Below, in pieces: positions 32,801 to 38,092 of a stretch of DNA of 64,000 bases. The position numbers and the translations under genes are program-made. The stretch's first letter is position 1; the number at the start of each line of letters is the position of its first letter. Source of the stretch: Nocardia takedensis NBRC 100417. GTDB taxonomy: Bacteria; Actinomycetota; Actinomycetes; Mycobacteriales; Mycobacteriaceae. Under the pieces are notes generated by a model. It searched no databases. It saw only the letters and a list, made by a program, of their open reading frames with translations, and was not told where the DNA came from. Location: NCBI RefSeq assembly GCF_000308695.1, contig NZ_BAGG01000109.1:1-64000 (forward strand), written 5' to 3'.

Positions 32801-33021
32801 TACTGCGCCACCGAGATCGGCGACGCGCCCGCGAGATGCTGGGCGAACCAGATACCCCGCTGCGCCGCCGAGAGCCGCAACGGCGCGGACGCCTCGGGCG
32901 CTTTGCCGTTCCCGCTGCCGTTCGCGCCCGCACCGTGTGCCGAATCCGGCCCACCCGGTTCGGTCGGGGTCGAATCGGACCGCGACGGCGAGCTGTCGAA
33001 GTTGCGCTGGGATGTGGTCAT
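14866..33021 (-). CDS. Five-module nonribosomal peptide synthetase with terminal thioesterase
   Basis: The 6051-residue protein reads C-A-T-E / C-A-T / C-A-T / C-A-T / C-A-T-TE. Condensation HHxxxDG motifs lie near residues 176, 1710, 2790, 3823 and 4878, and the epimerase HHLAVDAVSW near 1217. Adenylation TSGSTG loops lie near 641, 2175, 3252, 4308 and 5347. Carrier GGDS/GGNS serines lie near 1029, 2565, 3632, 4692 and 5737, and the thioesterase GWSMG near 5875. All core motifs appear intact. The first C domain resembles that of EntF/DhbF, so an acyl or aryl starter is probably supplied in trans. Residue 1 is epimerised. Specificity positions read by eye against GrsA: DAETVGEIT, DASIVGHIW, DAFVAALIW, DALFMGLIV, DVWSLGLLH (each plus K); I cannot assign substrates, although the last is Ser/Thr-like. 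ATG 33021 has GGAG five bases upstream. No other biosynthetic gene is adjacent, so the product is unknown. Confidence 0.95.
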   Translation of the reverse strand: MTTSQRNFDSSPSRSDSTPTEPGGPDSAHGAGANGSGNGKAPEASAPLRLSAAQRGIWFAQHLAGASPISVAQYVEIDGALDTDLLVRACETASREFGSGHLHLVEVDGEPRQFVDHDEGSPVTVRDLRGSDDPVGAAHRAMVEDYSRPLDLLADPLMASVIFRVGDQHYLWYQRAHHVALDGYAAVTMLHRITELYNAWVAGRTPPPSKASDLSEVIDQDLAYPGSTRFDNDRAYWTEHLAGAPPVVSLAGRVSKPTIHPTLVSRPLPERTARLLEEVVKQRGASVAPIIVAAFAAYLARMTNSDEVLLSLPVSGRHSAVLRRSGGMVANVVPLRVRVGGRTVDEVISAAQSELTSALRRQRYRQEDIFHDMGIARDEAASFGPAVNLMMVENEVVFGETTGRLNVLTSGPTADLFVNIYPGAGKSSTHVDFQGNPNIYTPAELAAHHRRFVLFLREFLAGGADTPVNGLSLLEPEERARLLPVRGARGTSTRLLPDILAAGAAEHAESIAVVAEGRTLTYAELAAASSRLARVLIGEGCGPDTAVAIVLRRSVESIVAAWAIAQCGAAIVQIDPAYPPRRIEHMVADSGALVGITVAAHRDRLPESVRALVLDDERTAALCESAASGPLGDDERTRPLRATNLAYMTYTSGSTGLPKGVQVTHTGLANLIADRTAAFGLDADSRVSYALSPSFDASVEQFLTCFATGARLVIVPPEVIGGEKLTRLLAETGVTHLTLTPAMLATVDPEPLTALRAVVVGGDVCPPHVVQRWSRDRTLHNEYGPTEATITATGTVVRAERTPDVGGPIRGVAAMILDPSLQPAPKGAAGELYLAGAGLARGYSRLFGQTAARFVANPHGAPGERMYRTGDIARWTDESGSLALELLGRVDFQVKIRGYRIEPGEIDAALSGHADVDQSVTVPVRNKADALVLASYVVPVREHVLDPAELERFARGSLPPHMVPAVIVPLTSLPVNAFGKLDRAALPEPVFDAAPAGREPSTPREVQLADLFAEVLGVHRVGADDSFFALGGDSILSIQLVARAKAVGLAFSTQAVFEQKTVAALAAIATEASEDTRLAELPGGVVGAVPLSPIMHAMLDRGYFDRFSQAALVELPDGIAHDDLMRALAALLDRHDILRAVLRGDTQGEPYLDVREPGTVDPESTLRTAHLETREEAEVDAHLQAAADRLDPGAGVLVQCVRLIDRDPDAPDLLWLVIHHLAVDAVSWRIVLTDLARAWQRLGAGQDPHSDPETTSVRRWIHGQIEQAPARRAAELDRWKDVLAQGDRLIGARPLDPAVDIGETAGRVRLRIPARVTEAILTTVPARFHGGPNDPILAALALALARWRDRRGHPRGSELISLEGHGREEQVVPGADLTATVGWFTTRFPVRLDLDGLDLDDAFAGGAAAGQAIKYVKEQLRAVPDNGIGYGMLRYLDPVGRAELGAVPDPQISVNYLGRAVSGEYAGPWAPSTEFTGLTGTVDPRMAMPAVLDINAIAVPGSDGLELDATWEFASEILKPADVEELAELWERALEALANHVAAADAGGYTPSDFPLVTAKQDDIDGWLRDYPSMIDVWPLTALQAGLLFHALYDGDGVDGYIVQAELALGGTVHPDRMRRAAQILIDRHDSLRVAFVESSDGPRQIVSRDVRVDWQYTDLTGIADREERERELERLAARATTAFDPARPPLVRFHLVRAEEAEFRLVITNHHIVLDGWSMPLIVADLLLLYIADGAPDALGPQRSYRDYLQWLHVQDRDAAAGAWQRALAGIEGPTRVTGRPDRTATARNAAVDLSLDVATTDAILGLGRSHGVTANTALQVAWSLLLTIMTGRSDVVFGNTVSNRPPHIPGIETMIGLFINTLPVRVRLDPGESVADLLTRTQADQAGMLDHVHIGLAELQRTTGIADMFDTVTVLESYPLDREGLKRSLADAGLAFVDLVARDATPYPVSLQVTPPRPVRAGRSDSGEPGAYLLTLRYSTDRLSPRDARSLLERFVLLVRQIVADPGTPVAALAAGAEDERAELFSVRGPEPVAERTLREILADTARRYPEAVAVRSGPVALTYRELDRRAERVAGELIERGARPETFVALAVPRSVDLVVAIWAVARTGAAFVALDPGNPAERLAELLADSRSALGLTVDAVAAKLPRTVDWLSLDDPEPTSRATALGAPRPDNAAYVIYTSGSTGKPKAVHVAHRGLADLVAAQAESFRAGPDSAVLQVASPGFDACVSELLLAHSAGAALVIAPPEVYAGEDLAELLRAHQVSHAIITPSVLDTMDPAALPSLTTVAVVGEATGSDTVSRWGSGRTLMNHYGPTETTIWATGTDALHPGDPVSIGGPIRGVSAMVLDMWLRPVPVGVAGELYLGGPGLARGYFDRPDVTAARFVADPRSTGGERVYRTGDSVRWVRGPHGLELRYLGRNDQQVKIHGLRIEPGDVDAHLARHPAVSNVATVAQQGPAGQPILVSYVVAAPEAELDVASLHEDLANTMSSYMNPTAIVVLDRMPVTATGKIDRAALRERAFESEATGGRPPATPAEKIMAHLFAEVLNLDAVSAEDNFFTLGGDSIVSMRLVALARSAGLTITPRDVFQAKTVAALASIARGEPAAPGGALPAPWAGPDARGRAFRPSDFPLVALTQHDIEGLDQHYEALADVWPLSPMQSGIHFHSIFDPEAADDYTVQTMIEFSGEIDAERLRQAAQALVDRHDILRAAFAETSAGPCQIVVRRVEAPFREVDLDAVGDPDIATDPTEFARAEAAAGFDLSAPPLIRFTLIRVGEADYRLLVTNHHVILDGWSMPLLMRELLEYYGAPSLIESAAPASSYRDYLVWLGQQDPASSREAWAREYADVDAPTRVARTALTGAVTAAEVDAELPAALFARLRDVAADAAVTINTALGVAWALNLRVLTGETEVLFGSAVSGRPPELPGVHQTLGMFLNTIPVRVRLEPDLPARELLSRIQEQHARMLDHHYIGLPDIHRSIGVAELFDTALAYQSFPLHEDALQQLVDSAGLRVQGITGIDATPYPLSLVVAPTPASGLRMTLRFREDAFDAPAARDILDRFVELLSRIAENPAVPVGAITPGEHSPAFPPATEDDVPATLADLFATVAARTPEATALVRGAISLTYAELDDRSNRLARLLVRRTGAAPSVVACALPRGPEAVVAIWAAAKAGIAFVPIDPNLPAERIGFVLADSGAALGLSVAESRDRLPDTVDWLVLDDPATRRELDATAASPVTDAERGGPIRADRTAYVIYTSGSTGTPKGVRVGQRGLAALVAAQRRELGVDTASRVLQVASPSFDASLFELLMAHGSGGALVQSPPDVYGGPELAELIRRDRVTHAVLTPSALATIPTEGLDGLRVLATAGEAVGPELVERWAPGRTMVNLYGPTESTIWATGSRALVPGEPITIGHPVGPVATAVLDTWLRPVPEEVAGELYLFGAGLAEGYVGRPGLTAARFVACPFGAPGERMYRTGDLVRGDAAGGLEFLGRNDFQVKVRGVRIESGEIDAALAAHANVAFAVTVPRGGDRRPVVLVSYVVPAPGTTVSGERLAADLAEVLPAYMLPAAVMVIEDVPLTATGKLDRDRLPEPEFAAPEFRAPVTWTEAVVATAFEQVLSVERVGVDDDFFALGGDSLSASLVVARVGAALDVRVPVRSLFEEPTVGGLAALAGTLTGGARVPLSAAARPEPVPLSLAQQRMWFLNRLEPDSPVYNIPVVLRLSGRLDTAALDAALRDVMARHEVLRTVYPETDGEPRQVVLDDPQVEMTRTRVPLETVREVVGAFVHRGFDVTAHVPMRMGLFEIDRDGDTGQYLLVLVVHHIAGDGQSMGPLSRDVMSAYAARLEDHAPVWEPLEVQYADYALWQRQVLGAAEDPESLMHAQLAFWRSTMADAPEVLDLPSDRPRPEVASSAGGRLPMEIDAELHARLVALGRSRGASLFMVLHAALAVLLSRLGGAEDVVIGTPVAGRGEQGLDDLVGMFVNTLALRSPVDGAQSFADLLEQIRETDLQAFDHADVPFERVVEDLNPRRSAAHHPLFQVALAFQNLSGVEVALPGVTVSRADLDIGTSQYDLQFVVSDSYADGAAAQGISGMMMYARDLFDEGTAAMFVRRLTRILAAVAQDPTVAVGDIDWLDADERADLLSRVGAPAATEALTLPEVFAAAVRANPDGPAVLAGDTRLTYAELDDRSNRLARLLIRSGARPERRVVVALERSADSVVAWWAVVKSGAAYVPVDPGYPAARIEQMVTDSAATLGVTSIAAHAALPDTVNWVVLDDDAVDARLDSLAAGPIEVDERPQPLRAADVAWVIFTSGSTGVPKGVATTHAGIADYIAAQRAVPDLESGSRVLHFASPSFDASLLEILLAVSAGAALVVAQAGMRGGEELTDLLRAERVTHAFVTPAALAAMDPTGLDDLRVVMSGGDEVPADLVQRWVGVEDRAFRVLYGPTESTIVATATPPLRPGDQATIGGPVPGTRAVVLDARLRPVPVGVSGELYLAGPALARGYLNRMTVTAGRFVADPFGAPGQRMYRTGDLVRWNSAGALEFLGRNDFQVKIRGFRVELGEIDALLGARPEVSFAVTIARRDGSAPLRLVSYVVAPGGVEEDDLRAELAERLPAHMVPAAVVALDEIPLLPNGKLDRRALPEPVLRTKRFRAPSSPVEEIVAGVFAEVLGLDRMVGADDDFFDLGGNSLVATRVAARIGAALDTTVPVGMIFGASTVAQLAARAESHTGDARVALTARPRPANIPLSYAQQRMWFLNRFEPDSPAYSIPIVFRLSGRLDVDALRAAIEDVVTRHEVLRTIYPQVGGDPVQVVLPVAQALGPLTATAVTEAELARAVAALLATPFDVTAEIPFRVRLFDLGSDEWVLAVVLHHIGGDGSSLNPLARDMMSAYAARLEDEAPAWTPLPVQYADYAIWQRAVLGSEDDPRSLLRAQIDYWTAQLADLPALLELPADRKRPSTQSYAGDTIALTVGAPLHARMDQVARAHNTTLFMVFHAALAATLGRLARTDDVTIGTPYAGRGEPELDDLVGMFVNTLVLRTRMSPDMSFTRLLEQVRETDVAAFGHADVPFERLVQELNPVRSHAHHPLFQVMLAFQNLGSTDLELPGLSLSALEAETGSSLFDLQFTVSDTYDETGAPAGLTGAVTYATDLFDPETVRTLVDRLLRLLDTLTADPTRGVYEVDLLTPAEREDVLVRWNATEVALEPADTLAAVFARSAERYAERTAVIFGEQSLTYARFAARVNRLARWLIGRGVGPESLVALRMRRSLDQVTAMYAVHAAGGGYVPVDPDLPPERVDYMLATADAAVVLSSLDGIDLSGYDDGPITDAERVRPLRPDDLAYVLFTSGSTGRPKGVAVPNNAVLNQLRWIIGAYELTERDVVLQKTPATFDVSVWELFATLAIGARMVIARPDGHTDPAYLAETIAAHEVSATSFVPSMLAVFADSVPAESLRSLRALLVGGEAFGHEVLTAARRVLPDAVLHNLYGPTEFTLHATAHSVDAADDGHMPMGSPVWNARAYVLDARLRPVPPGVAGDLYLAGAQTVRGYHARPGLSAERFVPDPFDLGQRMYRTGDLARWQADGELDYLGRTDFQVKLRGLRIELGEIEAVIAEHPTVARAIAALANTDGLEFLVVYLVPAAGAVIDTDEVLAFAATELPAYMVPTSVVVLDSVPLTSSGKLDRKKLPEPVLTVGEFRAPSSWLEEEVARVFEHVLGVPRVGADDDFYRLGGNSLRSVQVAGELKKELDFEIPLRWMLSDPSPADLAKRIESGMRDGTDPADRSALGLEVVLPIRAGGAGRPLWCVHPASGLAWCYYGFDNHLTADRPVYGLQAPRIAGEDPGPRTMAEIAARYVREIRAVQPEGPYDLLGWSMGGVIAHAVAGLLREAGERVELLAMLDAEASGIDGESVTTISAGELVSNLGPVMGIDFVSPDATAEQAARQIAEHLGDGMAVDAATLERLTDAYNDYIRAAADWEPPVVDCDLLYFTAARDRRADAEGHDGWRPYVRGEITEVEVDAAHLEMTDPAAIARIARILDERGE

Positions 33022-34175
33022 GCGATCTCCATACGTTCATCGGTGTCGAGCCGACCGGTCGTCCGGGCCGCGGCGGAGCACGGCGGACGCTCGGCAGAGC
33101 TGGAGGCGCGGCGAGTTCCGGACGAGCGGTCACCCGAGGGGCGCGAGAACTACGCGCCGCGTGAACGGTGACCGGGTACGTCGGTACCGCGGGGAATCAC
33201 CTGGAGCCCGGTGCGACCCGCTCCCGTGGGAGCCGGGGCCGCGCGGCGTCACAGGCGTGGATGTTTGAGTCGCGAACGGCGGTTCCGACGGTGCGGACAC
33301 GTCGGACGATTCCGGGATGTTCGGTCAGGAGTGGGCGCGGATCCGCGTTCGCGGTCGGCGCGCAGCGAGAAAGGATTCTTGTGATTCATCGGTTGCACCG
33401 CACAGCCTCGAGGGGTAGCGAGAACTACCCGTACTTTTCCGAGACGACCATCGCGCTCGTCGACTCGGGCTATTTCGTTGCACCCCGACAGCCGGGAAAT
33501 TCCCGACTAGCCGCCCGCGGTCGGTGGAACCGACCGGCTGTCGCCGATCCGCGCTGTGCGGAATGAACCGCGCCGTGCGATATCGGAGATCAGCTTGAAC
33601 AAACGATCATATCGACGGGTACCAGCGTGCGCAACCGGTTCCGCACGAACTCGAAACGGGCACACGGAATCCGCCGAAATGCCCATTTCCGCCGGAATCC
33701 ACGGGCGTCGATATCGAATCGTCACGAAATACATTCGCTATCGTGCTTCGACTTCGCTAACAACTCCGCGTGTGGGAACGATGGGTCCGTCGGCTCGCGG
33801 AGACGGCTATCGACGCGGCGGTCACTGTGCAGCTCTACCAGCGGTAACATCACCAACCCCGAAACGGACATCGGCGCGGGAGCGGGCGTTGCCCGCCCGT
33901 CGCGGCAGGCGACCCGTACGCGAACAATGGGAAAGAGCGATCTTCGATTCGCGCGTTGACAGTCTCTCCGGACGCCGCGTACCGTTTTCGGAGGCGGACC
34001 GTCGCGTATCGGGGAATCAGGGAAGGCGCGACGAATCCGCCGCATATGATTGATTGGCCTTTTTCCGTGTCGATGCCCAGGACGAGCAGCCGTCGCATCG
34101 ACTCGGAAATTTCGGCGCGAAACGGAAACAATTCCCGAAACCGAAGAATTCAGAACTCTGACATTGGCGGCTGTC
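33022..34175. other. Gene-poor intergenic region (1.15 kb) between the NRPS and alkB
   Basis: No frame in this stretch has both a ribosome binding site and a protein-like translation. GC content drops visibly from about 33.35 kb onward (AT-rich words such as GAATCGTCACGAAATACATT). It must hold the divergent promoters of the NRPS (minus) and alkB (plus). Its size and base composition could also reflect decayed or acquired DNA. I saw no tRNA, insertion-sequence ends or long repeats in it. Confidence 0.6.
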
Positions 34176-35348
34176 ATGGTATTCGAGAACTCCGAAGCAC
34201 GCGATCCCAAACGCTACCTGTGGATGATGGGCCTGATCGCGCCCGGGTGCGCCATCCTGCCCGGCCTGCTGGTGAAACACACCGGGCTCCAGGTGTTCTG
34301 GTGGATCGGTCCGATCATCGTCTTCGTGCTGATCCCGGTGCTGGACCTCGTGATCGGCGACGACGGCAGCACCCCGCGCGAGCGGGACTACGAGGCGCTC
34401 TCGCGGGATCGGTACTACCGGTGGTGCACCTACTGTTTCCTGCCGTTGCAGATCACCGGCCTTTTCATCGCCTGCCACCTGTGGGCGGATCCCGCGCTCG
34501 ATCTCGCGGACAAACTAGGTCTGGCCGTCACCATGGGCGTCGTCTCGGGCATCGGGATCAACGCCGCGCACGAACTCGGGCACCGCGCCGAACATCTGGA
34601 ACGGTGGCTGGCGAAGATCGCGCTGGCCCAATCCGCCTACGGGCACTTCTTCGTCGAACACAATCGCGGCCACCACGTCCGGGTCGCCACGCCCGAGGAC
34701 CCCGCCAGCGCCCGATTCGGGGAATCGCTGTGGGAATTCCTGCCGCGCAGCGCGCGGGGCGGTCTGCGCTCGGCGGTCATCCTGGAGCGCGAACGGTTGG
34801 CCCGCAAAGGAAAGCGCTGGTTGGGCCCGCACAACCAGATCATGCAGGCGTGGGCGATGAGCGCGGCGCTGTTCGCGGCGCTCATCGCGGCGTTCGGCCC
34901 TGCCATCGTGCCGTTCCTGATCGCGCAGGCGGTGATCGGTATCGCGCTGCTGGAAACCGTCAACTACATCGAGCACTACGGCCTGCTGCGCAAGCGCAGG
35001 CCCGACGGCCGATTCGAGCGGTGCTCACCGCGCGACAGTTGGAACAGCGACCGTCTGGTCACCAACGTGTTCCTGTTCCATCTGCAACGGCACAGCGACC
35101 ACCACGCCCATCCCGGTCGGCGCTACCAGACGCTGCGCAGTTGCGAGCAGGCCCCGCAGCTTCCGGCCGGTTACGCCACCATGGTCCTGGTGGCGGCGGT
35201 CCCCCCGCTGTGGCGGGCGGTCATGGATCACCGCGTACTCAACCACTACGGCGGTGACCTGTCCCTGGCCAACGTCAAACCCGGTCTCGGCGGGCTCCGC
35301 CCCTCACGCCCGCCCGTCCACGTACGCCGGGAGACTCAACCGGGCTAA
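34176..35348 (+). CDS. alkB: AlkB-type alkane 1-monooxygenase
   Basis: AlkB is a membrane di-iron enzyme that hydroxylates the end carbon of medium to long alkanes using electrons from rubredoxin. The 390-residue protein carries all signature motifs: HELGH (132-136), EHNRGHH (161-167) followed by VATPEDPASAR, NYIEHYG (263-269) and LQRHSDHH (303-310), plus about six membrane helices. ATG 34176 gives the usual length; GGCGG lies about five bases upstream. In Rhodococcus and Nocardia alkB is normally followed by rubredoxin genes and a TetR gene; here the next gene is a convergent lipase overlapping by four bases, and no rubredoxin domain is fused. Electron transfer must come from elsewhere. Confidence 0.93.
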   Translation: MVFENSEARDPKRYLWMMGLIAPGCAILPGLLVKHTGLQVFWWIGPIIVFVLIPVLDLVIGDDGSTPRERDYEALSRDRYYRWCTYCFLPLQITGLFIACHLWADPALDLADKLGLAVTMGVVSGIGINAAHELGHRAEHLERWLAKIALAQSAYGHFFVEHNRGHHVRVATPEDPASARFGESLWEFLPRSARGGLRSAVILERERLARKGKRWLGPHNQIMQAWAMSAALFAALIAAFGPAIVPFLIAQAVIGIALLETVNYIEHYGLLRKRRPDGRFERCSPRDSWNSDRLVTNVFLFHLQRHSDHHAHPGRRYQTLRSCEQAPQLPAGYATMVLVAAVPPLWRAVMDHRVLNHYGGDLSLANVKPGLGGLRPSRPPVHVRRETQPG

Positions 35349-36613
35349 GGCAGGGCGGCGCAGTTCACCGGCGGCGGCACATTCGCGAGACGATCGGTCA
35401 TCCACGGCTGCGAACTCGCCAGTGAGGGGAAGAAGGCCAGGTCGTGGGTGCCGGGGAAGCCGCCCGTCGCGGGGACGCCCGGGTCCGCGTCCAGTTGGAC
35501 GGCCGCCCCGCCGCCGCACCAACTCGCGGCCATCCCGCGCACCGCCGGATAGGTGGCGCCTTCGTCGTTCCTGGCCGAGTAGACGCGCACGGGCGCGGCG
35601 GGAGCCACCCCGCCGAGCCGCTGTTCGTCGAAGGCGCGCTTGAGTTCCGGGGAGCCGTCGATGACCACGGGCAGCGGCAGCCCGCTGGTGGTCCACCGCG
35701 CGGTGTCCTGCGGTTGCACGAAGACGCCGGACAGACCGCCGCCGCACTTGCCGATCGAATCGCGCAGGATCGCCTTGCCGGTGTCGTTGAGCGCGGCGTC
35801 CAGTTCGCCGCGGGTCTCCGGATAGTCCTCGGCGATGCCGTTGAGGACCCAGGCGATCGCGGGCGCGACGCCCGGACGGCCGTCACTGCGCGCGATGTAC
35901 TCCTGCGGCCCCACCAGCGGCCCGCCCACGTAGGCGCCGCGCACGTTCAACTCGGGGGCGTAGTCCGCTTGCAGTTCCGCCGCTGCCGCCGAAGCCATCC
36001 CGCCCTGGGAGTAGCCGTAGAGGATGACCGGGCCCTGCGGGTCCAGGCCCGGCATCCGCAACGCGGCCCGCGCCGAGTCCAGCACCGCGTACCCCTGGGT
36101 CTTGCGGTTCATGAAGTTGTGGATGCCCGGGATGTTGAAGTCGTGGTAGTCCGTCATCACCACGGCCATGCCCGCGGCCAGCAATTGATAGAGGGCGATG
36201 ACGTCGTATTCGAACACCACGTCGGCGGGCGGCTGGAACCGGACCACCTGCGACAGCATCGCCGACGGCGCGCATTCGGGCCCCTGCCCCTGCGTGCCGC
36301 CCGCGTAGGCGACCAAGGGCCGCGGCCCCGGCCCGGTCCACGGCGCCGTCGGCTCGAGATACGTCCCGACCACGACGGTCGGCGCGTCGTGGGTGTCGGT
36401 GCTGGTGTAGACCAGGCGCGTGGACCGCGCGGGCACCGGTCCGCCCGGGCCGGGCACGGTCACCAAGGGCGCGCCGTCGGCGCGCAGGATCTCCCCGCTC
36501 GCTTCCTGGAATCCCGGCGGCTGCGCGGACGCGGACGGCGCGAGCGCCATCCCGGCGACCATCGTCAGGATTCCCGTCAAAGCCACGAGCCAAGCGCGTT
36601 TTTCGCTCTTCAT
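35345..36613 (-). CDS. Secretory lipase (LIP family)
   Basis: The 422-residue protein has a signal peptide (about 1-31, MKSEKRAWLV start and ASAQ cleavage) and the alpha/beta-hydrolase nucleophile elbow GYSQGG. The His near the C-terminus sits in a GTHDLAF context. The family hydrolyses triacylglycerols outside the cell. The stop overlaps that of alkB (convergent, 35345-35348). A second and third member of the same broad family lie at 44.9-47.6 kb but are clearly more similar to each other than to this one. Confidence 0.85.
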   Translation of the reverse strand: MKSEKRAWLVALTGILTMVAGMALAPSASAQPPGFQEASGEILRADGAPLVTVPGPGGPVPARSTRLVYTSTDTHDAPTVVVGTYLEPTAPWTGPGPRPLVAYAGGTQGQGPECAPSAMLSQVVRFQPPADVVFEYDVIALYQLLAAGMAVVMTDYHDFNIPGIHNFMNRKTQGYAVLDSARAALRMPGLDPQGPVILYGYSQGGMASAAAAELQADYAPELNVRGAYVGGPLVGPQEYIARSDGRPGVAPAIAWVLNGIAEDYPETRGELDAALNDTGKAILRDSIGKCGGGLSGVFVQPQDTARWTTSGLPLPVVIDGSPELKRAFDEQRLGGVAPAAPVRVYSARNDEGATYPAVRGMAASWCGGGAAVQLDADPGVPATGGFPGTHDLAFFPSLASSQPWMTDRLANVPPPVNCAALP

Positions 36614-37024
36614 ACCGACCCTTCGTGCCGTGATTCAGCTGCCGGACCGAACAGCACGGTCACCGGGAACGCGTACACGACAACGCCGGGCATCGGATCG
36701 CGAGCGGGAATTCGTGCCGTTCGGTGCAAATCGGATCTAGATCGAATACAGCGAGTATCGCCGGTCCGGCCCGGAATCCGGCACATATCCGACCCCCGTG
36801 TCGCCGAACCCGATTCCGCCCGCGATCACCGAAGTTTGCTGAGCGGAATGGAACTACGCCGACGACAACCACCCCCGACCGGGGTAAACAGAAAACTCTC
36901 CGATCATGTCGTGTCGGAGCGAATTCGCGGACTCGCGCTCTACCCTGCGAAGAGTCGACGACATCGACGAGGTACCGCCCGCGATCCCCACCGCCAGCAG
37001 CGTCGTACGGAAGGAGCCTGTCAG
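36614..37024. other. Intergenic region between divergent lipase and NUDIX genes
   Basis: The 411 bases hold no credible gene. They separate the lipase start (36613, minus) from the NUDIX start (37025, plus) and must contain both promoters. GC content is slightly lowered around 36.70-36.90 kb. I saw no clear operator. Confidence 0.5.
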
Positions 37025-37435
37025 ATGGCGAGAACGGAAGGCACGGAGATCATCCTGCTGAACTCCGACAACCAGGTCCTGCTGTATCTACGCGACGACA
37101 ATCCGGACCTGCTGTATCCGAACATGTGGGCGCTGCCGGGCGGCATCATCGAAGAAGGCGAGACGCCGTTGGAATCCATCGTCCGCGAGATCGACGAGGA
37201 AATGGGCATCCGACTAGACCCGCGCCACGTCCACCATCTCCAAACCCGGGTCCTCGACTTCGGAATCGAGCACACCTTCATCACCACCGCCGACTTCGAC
37301 ATCGAGGACATCACCCTCACCGAGGGGCAGGCCCTGCGCTGGTTCACCGAATCCGAGATCGCCGCCACCGCGCTCGCCTACGCCGACAACGCCATCCTCG
37401 AAACCTTCTTCGAGTCCCTCACCCGGACCCACTGA
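37025..37435 (+). CDS. NUDIX hydrolase
   Basis: The 136-residue single-domain protein has a complete NUDIX box: G40, E46, R54-E55, E58-E59 and G61, within the setting MWALPGGIIEEGETPLESIV. Such small enzymes clear oxidised or modified nucleotides or act on activated sugars; the substrate is not predictable. ATG 37025 is preceded by GGAAGGAG eight bases upstream. DoxX follows after 118 bases on the same strand, so they may share a transcript. Confidence 0.85.
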   Translation: MARTEGTEIILLNSDNQVLLYLRDDNPDLLYPNMWALPGGIIEEGETPLESIVREIDEEMGIRLDPRHVHHLQTRVLDFGIEHTFITTADFDIEDITLTEGQALRWFTESEIAATALAYADNAILETFFESLTRTH

Positions 37436-37553
37436 CCCGCGCGCCCGACCCGCGGAAAAAAGTTTCGGCGCGGGCGATGAGTTCTCGCGAGGCCGCCCGT
37501 CTTGTCTGGTGAACGCGCTACCAACCCGGCGCGACCGACCAGAAGGACTCGAG

Positions 37554-37994
37554 ATGACCACCGCGAACCCCACCGCCGCTTTCCCCCACGACGCCGCCGC
37601 CCACCGTCCCGGCAAGATCCGCAACCGCGTGCTGTGGACCTTGCAGATCGTGCTCGGCCTGTTCTTCGTCATCGCCTCGGGCGGCCCGAAGCTCGTCATC
37701 CCGCACACGCTGATCGAGAACGCCCCCGAGAATCTGACGATCCCTTTCGGGCTGCTGCTGTTCATCGGCGTCGTGGAGGTCGCGGGCGGCATCGGCCTGA
37801 TGGTGCCCAAGCTCAGTGCCCTGGCCGCCGCGGGTCTGTCCGTACTGACCGTGCTCGCCGCCGCGACCCAGGCTTTCCTCGCCGGCGAGCCCGCGATGGC
37901 GATCTTCCCGCTGGTGCTGGCCGCGATCTTCGCCTGGATCGCCTACGAGCGCCGCGCCGGCATCGCCGACCTGCGCGCCGCGCTCGCGCGATGA
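37554..37994 (+). CDS. DoxX-family membrane protein
   Basis: The 146-residue protein has four membrane helices and the DoxX pattern: helix 1 with LGLFFVIASGGPKL, then a PFGLLLFIGVVEVAGGIGLM helix. DoxX-like proteins are linked to redox and thiol stress in mycobacteria, but this subfamily is uncharacterised. ATG 37554 has AAGGA six bases upstream, which I prefer over the GTG at 37509. Three hairpins follow the stop. Confidence 0.82.
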   Translation: MTTANPTAAFPHDAAAHRPGKIRNRVLWTLQIVLGLFFVIASGGPKLVIPHTLIENAPENLTIPFGLLLFIGVVEVAGGIGLMVPKLSALAAAGLSVLTVLAAATQAFLAGEPAMAIFPLVLAAIFAWIAYERRAGIADLRAALAR

Positions 37995-38006
37995 GAACCG
38001 CCTGAG

Positions 38007-38048
38007 CACGACCGGCGATCGGTGGACATCCACCGGTCGCCCGTCGTG
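38007..38048. terminator. Hairpin 1 of 3 between convergent doxX and livF
   Basis: Arms 38007-38025 and 38030-38048 pair in 17 of 19 positions around the loop ACAT. It lies 12 bases after the DoxX stop and suits a terminator for either strand. Confidence 0.65.
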
Positions 38049-38055
38049 CGTTCCC

Positions 38056-38091
38056 GGATCGATCGCCCGTCGGGTTGGCGGCGATCGATCC
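38056..38091. terminator. Hairpin 2 of 3 between convergent doxX and livF
   Basis: Perfect 12-bp arms 38056-38067 and 38080-38091 (GGATCGATCGCC and its complement) with a 12-base loop. Confidence 0.5.
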
Positions 38092-38092
38092 G

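Noticed and set aside
23758..33171. A 3137-codon open frame on the plus strand inside the NRPS
   Set aside because: Same reason: it is the antisense of conserved C, A, T and E motifs, with no ribosome binding site or recognisable protein.
33556..34053. 165-codon frame in the gap before alkB
   Set aside because: Arg/Ser-rich translation, no ribosome binding site, no domain.
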